Source: an uncultured Victivallis sp.
GTDB lineage: Bacteria; Verrucomicrobiota; Lentisphaeria; Victivallales; Victivallaceae
Assembly: GCA_944389895.1 (NCBI GenBank)
Contig: CALXOA010000054.1
Location: 35,421-99,420 of the forward strand
Direction: 5' to 3'
DNA: 64,000 bases
Under the pieces are notes generated by a model. The model did not search any database, had not been told where the DNA came from, and saw only the letters and a program-made list of their open reading frames with translations. Both the position numbers and the translations under genes were made by a program. Every line of letters begins with the position of its first letter. Position 1 is the first letter of the stretch. This document shows positions 16,833 to 25,061 of this stretch, piece by piece.

Positions 16833-18818
16833 TCAGGGAGCCGGCGCAGACGCCGGTGCCGCCGGTGCGGGATCGACAAATTCGAGGCAGCGATGGGGAT
16901 TGCTGCCCGCCGCAATGGAAAATTCCATGGTCCGCAACAGATTGCCTTTCCCTGACAGGACGAAGAGAATCCGATTCATCCCCTTCTGCACGACGATATC
17001 CGGAGTATGCTCTCTGGGAGCGAAGAGTTCACCGTTCACAAAGATTTTCTGATTCGGGCGCGAAGTGTAATAGATCCGCGCATGGCCGCTCAGGGGGGCT
17101 TTGAAGTCGAAGGCCGCGACGAGTCGGACCGGTTGCCCCGCCTTGCGCGCCTTTTCGGCGCCGCTCTTCCAATCGGCGTCTGCGCAGGTCAGGGCGACCG
17201 TTGCCGGCAGACTGCCCGGAAGCACTTCACCTCTGCGCCAGTTGGCGTTGGCGCTCTCTCCGAAGGAGCGCAGTTTCGCCTCCGGCCGTGAGAGTTTCTT
17301 CAATTCGGCGTCGGTGAGTTCCGTTTCCGGAAGGGGACCCAGCAGCCGGACCGTATCGCGGGGTACTGCCGCGACCGGCATGGGCGGGGTGATCCGTGTG
17401 GTCGCATAGATCCGGCCGGGGGCGCTGCCGTCATGGAAATCGATCTGGGCTACGAAGTAGAGCGGTCCTCCCTGATACTCGGGTTCACTTCTGCGCACAC
17501 CGAGTTTACGTGCAAAAGTACAGGATTTGCCGGGCGCGAGCTCCGAAAGCGAACGATAGCTGACTCCGTCGCCGAAGGAGGGCGGTGTCCGGAACGCGAC
17601 GCGGATGTCGCGCAACAGCGTTTTCCCGTTGTTCGCGAAATCAACCCGGCACGTCTCCTTTTTGAGATCGACCGAAATTGCAGCCGTCAGATCCGGGAAT
17701 TTCGCCGAAGCAAATTCTCCCTGCTTCGGGAGGCGGTTGTCGGGATTGTCGACAGCGTCAATTTTTCTGAGGTCATATTTCGGATCCTGTGCGAGCGAAA
17801 GGAAGCGCCCGCCGTCCCGGAGTTCCACAGGGGGAGCTGCGCTCTGTGGTTTCGGCGTCACGGAGAAGTCGAGCGGAAGCGAGGCGCCGATATACTCCGG
17901 TCGGATCCGTTGCACAGTGAAGACCACCGTATCCCCGTTGACCTTCTTGTCGACAATCTTACTGTGAAAGAAGTCGTACCGGTAGGCGAGGTATTCATTC
18001 TCGTTGCAGTACCACCAGGAGGGGTTCTGCGCATATTGATCGAGGCAGCGCCCGAGTTTCTCGAGCCCTTCGTCACTCTGCCAGACGTGAAGCCCGAGTG
18101 TCAGGTGTGGTTCGCGCAGGTGTTTCTGCAGATGCTCGTACCCCTTGGAAACTCCCGTGTGGAAGAGCTGCTCCGAAGGGTCGCGATCGTTGACGTTGAA
18201 CAGAAAACTGACAAACCAGCTGCGCCGGGGCATTCCGTACTCTTTCTCCAGATCCGGGAAATACTCCGGCGAACCGAGCATTCCGGTACGTTCTAGAACT
18301 TCCCCGATCATGCGCGGCATCTCCTGGTGGAAACTGCGGTAGGCACAACCCGGAAGCACGAACGCCGCCACCTGAGTGTTGCTCTTCGACTCAAGGTCGA
18401 CACGGTTGGCCATTACCTCGTGGAAATTCCGGTTCGGCGTGTATTCCGTCAATTTCGGATGGTTCAGCGTGTGGCTGCCGATCGAGAAACCCGGCTGATG
18501 CAGTTTCGGCAACACATTCCGGCGGAAGTTCTCATTGAAGGCACACAGATAAAAAGTTCCCCGATAACCGTATTTCTTCAGCAGCTCCGCCATTTTGACA
18601 TGCCGGGGATTGGAGTCATCCCAGCGGGTGGAAAAGGCGACCGATTTCCCCCCGGGCAGCGGCAATGGTTCAAGCTGAGCCGCTTCCGCCTGTTCCGGGG
18701 TTGCGAATTTCAATTTGATCGACTGCAGATAGGTTGGCGCCTTGAGCGGATTTTCTTCCGCCGCGAAAACGGCGCACCCCAGCGCCAGCACGGCCGCGGC
18801 AAGCATCTGATGCTTCAT
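16833..18818 (-). CDS. Secreted polysaccharide deacetylase (CE4/NodB-like)
   Basis: A 661-aa protein with a signal peptide (MKHQMLAAAVLALGCAVFAA). The NodB domain spans about residues 45-300: FSTRWDDSN supplies the Asp pair, TFYLCAFN follows, and SIGSHTLNH gives the H-x4-H metal site. Later beta-rich domains (about 340-640) may bind carbohydrate. A short Ala/Pro tail closes the protein. CE4 enzymes remove N- or O-acetyl groups from chitin, peptidoglycan or xylan. The substrate here is unknown. ATG 18818 follows GGAGGG at good spacing. A longer frame to 19055 lacks conserved sequence. Confidence 0.8.
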   Translation of the reverse strand: MKHQMLAAAVLALGCAVFAAEENPLKAPTYLQSIKLKFATPEQAEAAQLEPLPLPGGKSVAFSTRWDDSNPRHVKMAELLKKYGYRGTFYLCAFNENFRRNVLPKLHQPGFSIGSHTLNHPKLTEYTPNRNFHEVMANRVDLESKSNTQVAAFVLPGCAYRSFHQEMPRMIGEVLERTGMLGSPEYFPDLEKEYGMPRRSWFVSFLFNVNDRDPSEQLFHTGVSKGYEHLQKHLREPHLTLGLHVWQSDEGLEKLGRCLDQYAQNPSWWYCNENEYLAYRYDFFHSKIVDKKVNGDTVVFTVQRIRPEYIGASLPLDFSVTPKPQSAAPPVELRDGGRFLSLAQDPKYDLRKIDAVDNPDNRLPKQGEFASAKFPDLTAAISVDLKKETCRVDFANNGKTLLRDIRVAFRTPPSFGDGVSYRSLSELAPGKSCTFARKLGVRRSEPEYQGGPLYFVAQIDFHDGSAPGRIYATTRITPPMPVAAVPRDTVRLLGPLPETELTDAELKKLSRPEAKLRSFGESANANWRRGEVLPGSLPATVALTCADADWKSGAEKARKAGQPVRLVAAFDFKAPLSGHARIYYTSRPNQKIFVNGELFAPREHTPDIVVQKGMNRILFVLSGKGNLLRTMEFSIAAGSNPHRCLEFVDPAPAAPASAPAP

Positions 18819-19090
18819 CGGCTGTTGACCCTCCAGATGATCGGGGTGGTGACAGTGTGCAACGGGAAACGAAGCCTCCCCGAAACTCAGACGACGTTTT
18901 TCCCATACCGGTTTTCGGCCGACGTCGCGGGACAGCTCTTTGTGTGGACACAACTTCTCCGCTGCGGGCTTGCCCCAACGTAACGGACCACCGCAGCTGC
19001 ATGTTGTTCCTCCGGTGCTGCCCGGGGGATTCCGTGATCGTTTTCCCCGCTGCATTCCATCCGTGATGCAGGCGAAACCGGTGCTGGAGG

Positions 19091-19119
19091 ATTATAGACC
19101 CGGATTGCCGAAAATGCAA
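19091..19119 (-). promoter_or_regulatory. Predicted promoter of the deacetylase gene
   Basis: On the minus strand, TTGCAT (19119-19114), 17 bases, TATAAT (19096-19091), a near-consensus promoter. Confidence 0.6.
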
Positions 19120-19249
19120 GGCCGTGAGTGTTTTTTTCAGCGGAAAGGAGGTTGGTGAATACCGGGAAACGACGTTCCGGTGCGACCGGAATGGCGCGGT
19201 TGAATGCGGGAAAAACTGGATTCCCCGCCTCCGGGAAGCTCTCCGGAGA

Positions 19250-19278
19250 TTGCAATCGAGGGCTTTCCCGATTATATT
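19250..19278 (+). promoter_or_regulatory. Predicted promoter of the phosphohexomutase operon
   Basis: TTGCAA (19250-19255), 17 bases, TATATT (19273-19278). Transcription would start near 19285, which rules out an upstream in-frame ATG at 19204 and supports the TTG start at 19318. Confidence 0.6.
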
Positions 19279-19317
19279 ATTCCGGACGATTTCCGGACGG
19301 ATGGCAAGGAGGCTTTC

Positions 19318-20718
19318 TTGAACAGGCTCAACACATTGAAATTTTCCGAAAGCGGAGTGCGCGGCGTGGTCGGGGAGGGGCTGACCCCGCGGCTGGTCAC
19401 CGAACTCGGGACGGCGTTCGGTTTCTATCAGGGGGGAGGGCGTATCATCGTCGGGCGCGATACCCGGCCGACCGGAGAGCTCTTTGAGCGGGCGGTGACG
19501 GCGGGATTGCTTGCCGCGGGGTGTGAAGTGGTCAGGGTCGGTGTGGTTCCGACGCCGACAATCCAGTTCACCGTGGCCCGGACCGGTGCGTCGGGCGGCA
19601 TTGCGATTACCGCAAGTCACAATCCTCTGGAGTGGAATGCGCTCAAATTCATCGGCAGCTGCGGTACGTTCCTCGACCGTGGCGAGGCGTCGGAACTCTT
19701 CGCCCTCTACAACCAGGGCAGCGGCGCCTGCCGCGGGGAAAAGGATCTGCGCCGTGTCCGCATCATGGAGGGGGCATTTGCGGAGCATGAGGCGCGGAGT
19801 CGGGCCATCCGCGATTTCGAGGCGGCCCGGGCACGGCGTTTCCGGGGCGCGGTCGAGTGCGCCAACGGCGTCGGCGCTCTCTATTCGGCGGATTTTCTGC
19901 GTCGGCTCGGGTGCGAGGTTTTCGTGCTCAATGATGAGATCGACGGCAGGTTCCGGCGTCCGCCGGAGCCGTTGCCCGAGCATCTGGGACCGCTCTGTGA
20001 GCTGGTTCGTCAGAATCATTGTCACATCGGTTTCGGGCAGGATCCGGACGGCGACCGACTGACTGTTGTGACCGAGGAGGGCGTCGCGTTGAATCCGCAC
20101 TATACGGTGGCGCTCGCGGTTGACCAGGTCCTTGACGGGGGCGATCCCGGTCCGGTGGTCGTCAACGTGCAGACCTCAAGGCTGCTGGAGCATATCGTGG
20201 AGTCGTACGGGTGCCGTCTGCAGGTCTCCAAAGTCGGTGAAATCAACGTGGTGGAACGAATGATCGAACTCGACAGCTGGATCGGGGGCGAAGGCAACTG
20301 CGGCGGTGTGATCTATCGGAAGGTCCATCCCGGCCGCGACAGTTTCACCGCAATGGCGCTGATCCTTGAGCGGATGGCGTTTTCGGAGCGGCCGGTCGGG
20401 GCGATCGTGGCCGCGTTTCCGCCGCAGTGCAATCTGTCGGAACGCTTTGCGGTGCCGCCCATCCCGGCGCGGAACGTGCTTTCGGAACTGGCACGCCGGT
20501 ATCGTGAATATGAACCGTTGACCTTCGACGGGCTGCGGTTCGATCTGCCTGAGGGGCGTGTCCTGATGCGTTCCTCGAATACCGAGCCGATCATGCGGCT
20601 CAACGTCGAGGCCTCGGATCAGGCTGCCGCGGAAGCATTGCTCGACCGTTTCCGGCGCGAGATCGAGGAGATCTTGAAAAGTCAGGAACAACCGGTTTTA
20701 CCGAACGGGGAGGAATGA
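19318..20718 (+). CDS. Alpha-D-phosphohexomutase (phosphoglucosamine/phosphomannomutase family)
   Basis: A 466-aa four-domain mutase that moves phosphate between C1 and C6 of a hexose phosphate. Motifs in order: FSESGVRGVVGEGL near 8, the phosphoserine loop ITASHNPLEWNALKF near 100, the Mg-binding QDPDGDR near 240, a sugar-specificity loop GGEGNCGG near 322 (GEES/GEQSG in the usual families, so slightly unusual), and the phosphate loop SNTEPIMRLNVE near 420. The TTG start at 19318 is chosen because AAGGAGG lies 5 bases upstream and the promoter lies just before. First gene of a four-gene operon. Whether it is GlmM or a phosphomannomutase cannot be told. Confidence 0.88.
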   Translation: MNRLNTLKFSESGVRGVVGEGLTPRLVTELGTAFGFYQGGGRIIVGRDTRPTGELFERAVTAGLLAAGCEVVRVGVVPTPTIQFTVARTGASGGIAITASHNPLEWNALKFIGSCGTFLDRGEASELFALYNQGSGACRGEKDLRRVRIMEGAFAEHEARSRAIRDFEAARARRFRGAVECANGVGALYSADFLRRLGCEVFVLNDEIDGRFRRPPEPLPEHLGPLCELVRQNHCHIGFGQDPDGDRLTVVTEEGVALNPHYTVALAVDQVLDGGDPGPVVVNVQTSRLLEHIVESYGCRLQVSKVGEINVVERMIELDSWIGGEGNCGGVIYRKVHPGRDSFTAMALILERMAFSERPVGAIVAAFPPQCNLSERFAVPPIPARNVLSELARRYREYEPLTFDGLRFDLPEGRVLMRSSNTEPIMRLNVEASDQAAAEALLDRFRREIEEILKSQEQPVLPNGEE

Positions 20719-20719
20719 G

Positions 20720-21382
20720 ATGGAAAAAGGTGCGTCGGTCTTTTTTTTCGACATGGACCATACGCTGATCAACGCCGACTGCGATGTGACCTGGAAATAT
20801 TTTGTGGTCAGACACGGCCTCGCTCCGGAGAGTGCGCTTCAGGAAGCGGAACGCTTCTTCGAAGATTACAACGCCGGTTGTCTCGACGAGGAGAAGTTCC
20901 ATGAATTTCAGTTCCGGGAGTTCCGGGGGCGTACTGTGGAGGAGATGGCGATCCTGGCGGAACAGCATTTCGAAGAGTTCATCCGTCCGAAGGTCTATGC
21001 CGATGCAGTCGCCTGTATTCGTTCGGCGCAGAACCGGGGGTGTCCGACTGCGATTCTGACTTCCACCAATTCAACGATTGCCGGGCCGGTTGCCGCTTTC
21101 CTCGGCATCCCGGTGGTGCTCGGCACCCGGCTTGAAACGACGGGAGGGCGTTACACCGGCAGAATTTCCGGCACCTATGGGGTCGGTCAGGGAAAGGTGG
21201 TGATCGCATCGGAGTACGCCCGGGAACATGGGATCTCCCTCGCGGACTTCGCCTATTACGGCGACAGCATCAATGACCGGAACATTCTCGAGGCGGTCGG
21301 TTTCCCCTGCGCCGTCAATCCCTCGGCGGCGCTGCGTGAACTGGCCGGCGCGAAGGGGTGGCGGATTCTCAACTGGAAGTGA
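20720..21382 (+). CDS. HAD-superfamily phosphatase (subfamily IB, SerB-like)
   Basis: A 220-aa hydrolase with the HAD motifs: FFFDMDHTLIN (motif I, nucleophile Asp at residue 11), ILTSTNS (motif II), GKVVIASEYA with Lys (motif III), and YYGDSINDRNILE (motif IV). A helical IB-type cap lies between motifs I and II. Similar HAD-IB proteins cleave phosphoserine or small phosphate esters. The substrate here is not known. It starts one base after the mutase stop, so the two are translationally linked, and a sugar phosphate is a reasonable guess. Confidence 0.85.
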   Translation: MEKGASVFFFDMDHTLINADCDVTWKYFVVRHGLAPESALQEAERFFEDYNAGCLDEEKFHEFQFREFRGRTVEEMAILAEQHFEEFIRPKVYADAVACIRSAQNRGCPTAILTSTNSTIAGPVAAFLGIPVVLGTRLETTGGRYTGRISGTYGVGQGKVVIASEYAREHGISLADFAYYGDSINDRNILEAVGFPCAVNPSAALRELAGAKGWRILNWK

Positions 21383-21400
21383 CGGGGGAGAGGTGTTCAG

Positions 21401-22588
21401 ATGAAAGTCGCGGTGATTTCCAACCCCCGGCATACCAACGGGGATCTGATCGAGTTCATGTTGCTGCGTGCGGCGCACTGGTTCGGTGAATACGAAAAGG
21501 CCGACCTCATGCTGGTGACCGGAGAGTTGACGCCGTGGAACACTTCCGCCGCTCGTAGTTTTCTGTCTGAGTTCTTCTCTTCGCTGAAATTGCGCAAACT
21601 GGCGATGCCGGTGGTTTGGCTGACCGATCGGCCCCGCTGGGTGGAGCTTCCCGAACCGCCCGCGATGGTGACGGGTGACGCCGTGGAGCTTCCTCCCGCG
21701 GAACTGGTGGAACGGATCCGGCGGAGTGCCGGGAAGCTGCCCGATTTCAGCGGTCCCGCGTTCGAAACGGTACTGGCCGAGACCGGCGGAGATGGTTCGA
21801 TCCGGTCGCGGCGGGTCGCGATGGCATTGCCTGAATTGCCCTGTATCACCGATTTTCATGTACATACCAATCTGGCCTACTGCAGTGAAAACATGAATAT
21901 TCCGCAGGCGCTCGAGATGGCGCGGTTGACCCGGCTGGCCGGACTCTGCTTCAGCGAACACTCCGGGCATCTCTATCTGGATATTCCGGATTATTGGGAG
22001 GGGCGCTGCGTCTGGCGTAATGTCGGGACACCGTGTGGTTTCCGCCGCCTTCATCGAATGGAGGGGTATTGCGAGGCGCTGGCTTCCGCCCCTTCAGGCG
22101 CCTGGCTGAACGGTTTCGAGATCGATGTTGACGCCGCCGGTGACATCATGCTTCTCGAGGAGGACCGTCCGCGGGCCCGGGTACTGCTCGGGGCGGTTCA
22201 TTTCCTCGACGAACGGCGGGAACTTGAAAGAGCAAAGCGGGAATTTCTGTTCCGCACCGAGGCGTTATTGAAATACGGGGTGCAGATTCTCGCTCATCCG
22301 TTCCGCATTTTCGCCTGGGCGGGGTTGCCGAAACCGCCGGAACTTTACCGGCCGGTGATCGAACTGCTGAAGCGATATGACGTCGCGGCGGAGATCAACT
22401 TCCACTGCAACGAGCCGGAAGCCGAGTTCTTCGACCTCTGTGTCAGAAGCGGCGTAAAGCTGTCGCTCGGCAGTGATGCGCACAACCTCTATGAGGTCGG
22501 GTTTCTGCATCCGCATCTGCGTTTTCTCGATGCCCTCGGTCTCTCCGGCCGGCTCGATTCGATTCTCTGGCAATATTCCGGAAAGTGA
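21401..22588 (+). CDS. PHP-domain phosphoesterase fused to a degenerate metallophosphatase-like domain
   Basis: A 395-aa protein in two parts. Residues 1-130 resemble a calcineurin-like phosphoesterase (MKVAVISN, DLMLVTGEL), but the expected metal ligands (SDxH and GDxxD) are replaced by SNPRH and TGELT, so this half is probably not catalytic. Residues about 150-390 form a PHP domain with DFHVHTN, FSEHSGH, GFEIDVD, LAHPFR and SDAHNLYEVG, all the usual metal-binding His/Asp/Glu motifs. PHP enzymes act on histidinol phosphate, pAp or similar phosphates. Third gene in the mutase operon, preceded by GGGGGAGAGG. Confidence 0.75.
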   Translation: MKVAVISNPRHTNGDLIEFMLLRAAHWFGEYEKADLMLVTGELTPWNTSAARSFLSEFFSSLKLRKLAMPVVWLTDRPRWVELPEPPAMVTGDAVELPPAELVERIRRSAGKLPDFSGPAFETVLAETGGDGSIRSRRVAMALPELPCITDFHVHTNLAYCSENMNIPQALEMARLTRLAGLCFSEHSGHLYLDIPDYWEGRCVWRNVGTPCGFRRLHRMEGYCEALASAPSGAWLNGFEIDVDAAGDIMLLEEDRPRARVLLGAVHFLDERRELERAKREFLFRTEALLKYGVQILAHPFRIFAWAGLPKPPELYRPVIELLKRYDVAAEINFHCNEPEAEFFDLCVRSGVKLSLGSDAHNLYEVGFLHPHLRFLDALGLSGRLDSILWQYSGK

Positions 22589-22596
22589 GGTTTCCC

Positions 22597-23586
22597 ATGT
22601 CTTATTCTCCCGATCCCGGCCGTTACGATTCAATGGCCTACCGCCGCTGTGGACGCAGCGGGCTCCGGCTGCCGGTGGTGTCGCTCGGTCTGTGGCACAA
22701 TTTCGGCAGCGTCGATGTCTATGAAAACTGTCGCCGGATGGTCCAGACCGCGTTCGATCTCGGGATCACCCATTTCGATCTGGCGAACAATTACGGCCCG
22801 GAGCCCGGTTCCGCGGAGATCACCTTCGGCCGCATTCTGAAACAGGATCTCGCGGCCTGGCGGGATGAGCTGGTAATTTCCAGCAAGGCGGGGTATTACA
22901 TGTGGCCCGGGCCTTACGGTGAATGGGGATCGCGCAAGAATCTGATTGCGAGCTGCGACCAGAGTCTGCGGCGGCTCGGAGTGGAGTATGTGGACATCTT
23001 CTATCATCACCGGCCCGATCCGGATACCCCGGTGGAGGAGTCGATGCTGGCGCTTGATCAGATCGTCCGCTCCGGCAAGGCGCTTTACGCTGGGATTTCG
23101 AACTACGGTCCGGAGCGGGCCGCCGAAGCGATCCGGGTGCTGCGGGAACTCAAGACCCCCTTTGTGCTCCATCAGGTGCGCTACAATATGCTTGACCGGG
23201 CGCATGAACGGCAGGGGAGTTTCCGGCTGCTTCAGGAGGAGGGGGTCGGCGGTATCGTCTTCTCGCCGCTGGCGCAGGGGTTGCTGACGGGACGCTATCT
23301 CGACGGCATTCCGGCGGATTCGCGGGCGGCGCGCAACGGTTTTCTGAAGGCCGATTCGATTACCTCGGAGCTGCTCGGCAGGATTCGTGCCCTTGATGCG
23401 ATTGCCCGCGGGCGCGGGCAGACGCTCGCGGAAATGGCCGTCGCCTGGGTGCTGGCGCAGCCCGGGGTCACGTCGGCGCTGGTCGGTGCGAGCCGCCCGG
23501 AACAGATTCGCGACATCGTCGCCGGATTGTCGAAACTCGACTTCTCCGCAGCCGAGCTCGCGGCAATCGACACGGTACTTGCATGA
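22597..23586 (+). CDS. Aldo/keto reductase (YghZ/MgrA type)
   Basis: A 329-aa NADPH-dependent reductase of the AKR fold. The tetrad is visible: Asp and Tyr in HFDLANNYGPEPGSAE (near 55-70), Lys in VISSKAGYYMWPGPYG, and His in IFYHHRPDPDTP. The MWPGPYGEWGSRKN stretch and LGVEYVDIFYHHR are characteristic of the YghZ/L-glyceraldehyde-3-phosphate reductase branch, which also includes methylglyoxal reductases. Its C-terminal cofactor site is in LVGASRPEQIRD. ATG 22597 overlaps the end region of the previous gene by none (8 bases apart), fourth and last gene of the operon. It converges on the C39-like protease gene. Confidence 0.9.
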   Translation: MSYSPDPGRYDSMAYRRCGRSGLRLPVVSLGLWHNFGSVDVYENCRRMVQTAFDLGITHFDLANNYGPEPGSAEITFGRILKQDLAAWRDELVISSKAGYYMWPGPYGEWGSRKNLIASCDQSLRRLGVEYVDIFYHHRPDPDTPVEESMLALDQIVRSGKALYAGISNYGPERAAEAIRVLRELKTPFVLHQVRYNMLDRAHERQGSFRLLQEEGVGGIVFSPLAQGLLTGRYLDGIPADSRAARNGFLKADSITSELLGRIRALDAIARGRGQTLAEMAVAWVLAQPGVTSALVGASRPEQIRDIVAGLSKLDFSAAELAAIDTVLA

Positions 23587-23613
23587 AGGGAACAGTGACC
23601 GGGGGGGGCACGA

Positions 23614-24822
23614 TCAGCGTGGTTCCATTGCGTAAAGCGGTACATCCTGCATGACCGCTTTCACATCCTCGAGGCGCACCCAGTGGAGCAGGTATTGTTC
23701 TCCCCAGGAGTTGGAGACAGCCAGTTCCCCGGTTTCCTCGTTGTAGCCGATGATCAGGCAGACGTGCGCTCCCTTCCGGCGCGAGGGGAGTCGTTTCTGG
23801 CGGCGGAGTGTTTTCTTCCACTCCTTGAGCGGTACGAGTTCACGGCGTGTCGTATTGTCGAGCATGCGCTCGACATAGTCGTCGGTGGAATAGAGCGTCA
23901 GCACGATTGGATATCCACAATTGATGGCTCGGACGATGTGTCGCATTGAGGTGCCGCCGAGTTCTTCCATGTTCAGACCGTACTCTTTCAAAACCGGGCG
24001 GACTCCGGAGAGCGCCTTTGCAAGTTTTGTTCCGTCGGTGGCGTCTGTTCCGGACCAGTCGGCGATCCGGTGCATGTCGATCCCGGTGATGCCGTAATAG
24101 AGGAAGCAACGCTCCAGTGTGGCTGGAACGCAATATCCCTTGCTGCCCTGGGCGACCATCGGAATGTTTTTGATGTAGACATCTCCTCTGGCATTCTTTT
24201 CCAGATTCCCGGTCAGGTTCAGTTCCGCCGTATCGAGTGCTTCGGTTCGGTTCCGACGCCTGGAATTGACTTTCTCCCGGGGGATCAGATGGATGACCAG
24301 ATATTCGCGCCTGACTCCTTCCGGAAGAACAGCCAGCTTCTTCCAGTACCAGACCTTGAGTTTTGTCGTGGTTCTGCCGCTTCCATGAAAGGCACTTTCG
24401 CCGCTCCCGAGCAACTGTGTCAGTCGCGTCTCGACCTCTCTGATGTCCTGCCGGAGTTCCCGGGCGAATTTTGTCGTCCGCCCATCCACGATGGAATCCC
24501 CCTTGTTTGTCAGCAGAATATCGACTCCGGAGAGTTTGCCGTCCGGAAGCAGGAAGAGTCTGAACTGTTCGACGGGAATCCCGAAAAACGAGCTTTTATC
24601 CGGGGTGATCGTACCGATTTTGCCGTTCGGAAAATCGGTGAAATCGATTTTGCCGTTCGGGCCGGCCAACCGGGCCAGGACCGGACTGCTGGGATCATCC
24701 CAGAGGTTGTCATCAGCCAGCAGCGGCAGGCCGAGTTGTCGGTTGAAGGTTTGAAAATCGACCTCCGCTGCGGCACAGACAACGGTCAGAAACAGCACGA
24801 AGGCCGATTGGAAATATTTCAT
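23614..24822 (-). CDS. Secreted C39-like cysteine protease
   Basis: A 402-aa protein with signal peptide (MKYFQSAFVLFLTVVCAAA). The C-terminal domain, from residue 215, is a papain-fold C39-like peptidase: IPMVAQGSKGYCVPATLER with oxyanion Gln225 and nucleophile Cys231, His353 in KGAHVCLIIGYN, and Asn371 in AVSNSWGEQYLLHW. The N-terminal 200 residues are not recognised and may be a pro-region. Unlike bacteriocin-exporter C39 domains it is not fused to an ABC transporter, so cleavage of an extracytoplasmic substrate is likely. ATG 24822 is preferred to the frame start at 24903, which would put the signal in the interior. Confidence 0.75.
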   Translation of the reverse strand: MKYFQSAFVLFLTVVCAAAEVDFQTFNRQLGLPLLADDNLWDDPSSPVLARLAGPNGKIDFTDFPNGKIGTITPDKSSFFGIPVEQFRLFLLPDGKLSGVDILLTNKGDSIVDGRTTKFARELRQDIREVETRLTQLLGSGESAFHGSGRTTTKLKVWYWKKLAVLPEGVRREYLVIHLIPREKVNSRRRNRTEALDTAELNLTGNLEKNARGDVYIKNIPMVAQGSKGYCVPATLERCFLYYGITGIDMHRIADWSGTDATDGTKLAKALSGVRPVLKEYGLNMEELGGTSMRHIVRAINCGYPIVLTLYSTDDYVERMLDNTTRRELVPLKEWKKTLRRQKRLPSRRKGAHVCLIIGYNEETGELAVSNSWGEQYLLHWVRLEDVKAVMQDVPLYAMEPR

Positions 24823-24864
24823 CAGATCTCTTCTTCGGAAGCCTGAACGATGTTGTTTTGATAT

Positions 24865-24893
24865 AAAATAATTTATATTCCAATAAAAATCAA
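24865..24893 (-). promoter_or_regulatory. Predicted promoter and AT-rich palindrome before the C39-like gene
   Basis: On the minus strand, TTGATT (24893-24888), 17 bases, TATTTT (24870-24865). ATATAAA/TTTATAT form an 18-base palindrome (24861-24878) over the -10 region, a possible operator. Confidence 0.4.
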
Positions 24894-25061
24894 CCTGCTT
24901 CAAGGAAAGAATGCGGGCGGCATTCCCGTATTTTTTTCCGGAATCCGGTCTGGGGGGGACGGCGACATCTTCGGTCCAGGTTCGAGGAACGCCGGCTGGA
25001 AAGCCGGGGGAAAGCCGTTCAGTGGGGTTCGGATGCCGACTCCTCCTTCCCGTATCGACGA

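Larger units (their letters stand above)
18819..19317. other. Divergent intergenic region with a long leader for the deacetylase gene
   Basis: About 500 bases. It contains divergent promoters at 19091-19119 (minus) and 19250-19278 (plus). The minus transcript would carry an untranslated leader of about 265 bases before ATG 18818. No small gene with a convincing ribosome binding site is seen in it. Confidence 0.5.

Noticed and set aside
24992..25007. CCGGCT/AGCCGG hairpin with GGAA loop after the lyase-like gene
   Set aside because: Considered as a terminator, but it has only 6 bp and no T tract on the minus strand.
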